Source of the DNA: Zancudomyces culisetae
Lineage: Eukaryota > Kickxellomycota > Harpellomycetes > Harpellales > Legeriomycetaceae
Assembly: GCA_001969505.1 (NCBI GenBank)
Contig: LSSK01000014.1
Span: 6,598 to 25,892 of the forward strand
Direction of reading: 5' to 3'
Length of the DNA stretch: 19,295 nucleotides
In this document: positions 18,701 to 19,295 of the stretch, in pieces
How the letters are laid out: the number at the start of each line of letters is the position of its first letter
How positions within the stretch are numbered: position 1 is the stretch's first letter
Notes under the pieces: generated by a model
What the model saw: the letters and a program-made list of their open reading frames with translations, nothing else
Told to the model about the DNA's origin: nothing
The model's database searches: none
Program-made: the position numbers and the translations under genes

Positions 18701-19295
18701 ATTGATAAACAGAGTGGAATGATTGAGAGACTATAGGATCAAACTCAACAATATCAGGGAATAATAATGATAGAGGAGAAGGAGAAGGAGAAGAGTTGAC
18801 GAGAACAGGTTGCATATCGAGTAATTCAGTTGGAGGAAGAAACTTTTCAGGAAGAATCAACTGACGGAAAGAAACACAGACACGAGATTCTGAACCCAAC
18901 CAACGATCCGAGACCAGAGAAATGGTATAGTGGGGAGGTTTTGGATCAAGCAGAGGACAAACAAAGTCAACGACATAATCGGCAAGGTTGCGACGAAGCA
19001 AAATGGGCTGGACATGGATAAGCCGCAACCCATCAGCAGACTCGACAAGAATCCAAAACAACACACTGTCAAAACTGCTGTTGGAATCATTCCAAGCAAA
19101 ATCAATAGCAATGTTCAATCGGACCTTCAAAACTGCCCGACTCCACGGCTGGATATCAACATGAATCTCGACACGAGGAATCGAATGAACCAGCTTGTGT
19201 AATAGCCGTCCGGCTCTGGCAACACCTACCCATTCACCCAACTCATCCGCCTGCATATCCAACAATCTAGGCCACGACAGAGTCTTTCGCTCAAC
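15708..19295 (-). CDS. BRR2: BRR2-like U5 snRNP helicase, C-terminal part (5' end outside the window)
   Basis: BRR2 unwinds U4/U6 snRNA to activate the spliceosome. The visible 1195 residues start inside the Sec63 unit of the N-terminal cassette and run to the natural stop; the frame is still open at the right edge, so roughly the first half, including the active helicase cassette, is missing. Landmarks shared with human SNRNP200 are SDRWLGSE and FRQLILPEKFLPPTELLDMQP (end of cassette 1), NLSRRWKQRK, ICSRLRYIS-like and ANAKDV.WLG (RecA1 of cassette 2), RYVDYPIPQLLQM (RecA2), DAVDYLTWTFLYRR and NLGMIA.YY (winged helix/Sec63), VSDCYVGCDQE and a Ser/Asp-rich C-terminus. The second cassette lacks its catalytic motifs: the Walker A position reads GTTVNSALS, the DExH position DRLE, and motif VI has lost its arginines. 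Ser, Asn and Ser-Asn runs interrupt the fold at several points, and a Lys-Ser then Asp/Glu insertion splits the last FN3 domain. Confidence 0.93.
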   Translation of the reverse strand, partial: VERKTLSWPRLLDMQADELGEWVGVARAGRLLHKLVHSIPRVEIHVDIQPWSRAVLKVRLNIAIDFAWNDSNSSFDSVLFWILVESADGLRLIHVQPILLRRNLADYVVDFVCPLLDPKPPHYTISLVSDRWLGSESRVCVSFRQLILPEKFLPPTELLDMQPVLVNSSPSPSPLSLLFPDIVEFDPIVSQSFHSVYQSTNSVFIGTTVNSALSQIADLALLNFLLSLSSDSNSNSNSNSNSNSTSNSNSKAFYISPVGQQAVDLVYSKWSNNPYFSTLSNSNSSNLFGRLTTDGNITRDLEILASSTVICCTVSQFENLSRRWKQRKALHRISLAILDRLEFVGFDPSYEIVCSRLRYISAQTNRHIRLLALSVPLANAKDVCEWLGISISNNKSKSLTSAMYNFHPSIRHQPLDIHLVTFSNNFTSSSSSSNYSSLILSLVNQSSQFLDLNNPLSKKSNLLVLGDSRQIKPLAAHLLSSLSLSLSSSSSSSSTFNKTSNLDNLSFSDKNLRHLILNAGIAYLYDSMDSLDKSHVLNLLASSSSSSSSSSSNNNNNNNNTHPLLRLVIVSRDMIYNINSTVDNLVIIGTIYYSPVQNRYVDYPIPQLLQMLSLCTSKCMLICPANNKNHYYKKFINDMLPMESQLTNNANNSSGLVPMTTSAVNLGGKLKNSTTVLANCFNTEIVAQSITTNQDAVDYLTWTFLYRRLLQNPSYYGLRGTSHSDVSDYLSELVENCTGDLIQAKCISITHNEDENEEQEQEQENDDGEGEFEATNLGMIASYYQLSYLTIEMFALSLTPSTKLRGILELLSNCDEFVPFATIRDSTESALLDRLASSVPLKHSSLRKINLLIQAHFSRIDLQPIDGLLYSDQLQILKLLPSLLHAIVDISASLTFTTPALVCLELCQMTYMSMWTIQSTTNNTTSSASGSASLLDPVIKQMPHLFDHSQIILKCRNNNISTVYDFLDIEDDQFRLDLFCGLLDSSQIQHVADFANNYPALDLNASIIDDSEHPQSDNNNSNNNNSVSEFVANSQLTLNIQIHNDNPDLTPAKLLFYYPHASSSSSLILSDPTLENDLYLTTNWYVILTTESSNLIAIKRINLLALSKSFKKSKSKSKSKSKSLDDEDEDQDGEDDEGETYNVQLEFDAPKIPNSYTYKVYLVSDCYVGCDQELDLQFSVVPGSNSDLDSDYSSD
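17618..17675 (-). repeat. Poly-Ser/poly-Asn codon tract in BRR2
   Basis: Serine codons run straight into eight asparagine codons, inserted just before the RLVIVSRD strand of the second RecA domain of the C-terminal cassette. Related families lack this insertion at the same point. Confidence 0.85.
18544..18603 (-). repeat. (AAATTC)n hexanucleotide repeat encoding Ser-Asn in BRR2
   Basis: About ten GAATTT units (plus-strand reading), one of them changed, encode alternating Asn and Ser directly after the degenerate Walker A helix of the C-terminal cassette. The repeat keeps the frame. Confidence 0.9.

Overview
The window looks like nuclear DNA of a yeast-like ascomycete fungus. It is AT-rich, with long A/T-rich intergenic stretches. 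Introns are few, short and close to gene starts, with GTAAGT/GTATGT-type donors and TAG acceptors. The proteins match fungal families, and the intron-poor layout resembles Saccharomycotina. Several conserved leucines in the aminotransferase gene are written CTG, so the organism does not appear to translate CTG as serine or alanine. A mitochondrial short/branched-chain acyl-CoA dehydrogenase, absent from Saccharomyces cerevisiae, argues for a lineage that kept mitochondrial branched-chain catabolism. I cannot name the genus.

Layout from left to right. Bases 1-29 are a pure G run, probably a contig end. A gene-poor leader of about 1.2 kb follows. An alanine aminotransferase (ALT1-like, + strand, 1211-2770) converges on a three-exon short/branched-chain acyl-CoA dehydrogenase (- strand, 2913-4507). 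Next come about 2.5 kb without a secure gene, holding CCAAT boxes, a G-tract cluster, a weak candidate for a tiny spliced gene and a compound microsatellite. A very acidic orphan protein (+ strand, 7044-8102) then ends one base from the stop codon of a class V myosin (MYO2-like, - strand, 8104-13707, one 114-bp intron after a ten-codon first exon). A 2-kb spacer with purine tracts, minisatellites, a 15-bp inverted repeat and GGTTGG-type G-rich DNA separates the myosin start from the 3' end of a BRR2-like spliceosomal helicase (- strand), whose 5' half lies beyond the right edge.

The genes do not form a pathway or cluster. The first two are both enzymes of mitochondrial amino-acid metabolism. 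The others serve actin-based transport and pre-mRNA splicing. This reads as ordinary housekeeping chromosome, and I found no convincing new multi-gene system. The most unusual points are four: the BRR2 C-terminal helicase cassette, in which every ATPase/helicase motif I can locate is destroyed although the frame stays open; the stop codons of two convergent genes lying one base apart; a short overlapping upstream ORF at the myosin start; and simple-sequence insertions inside otherwise conserved domains of the myosin motor and BRR2.
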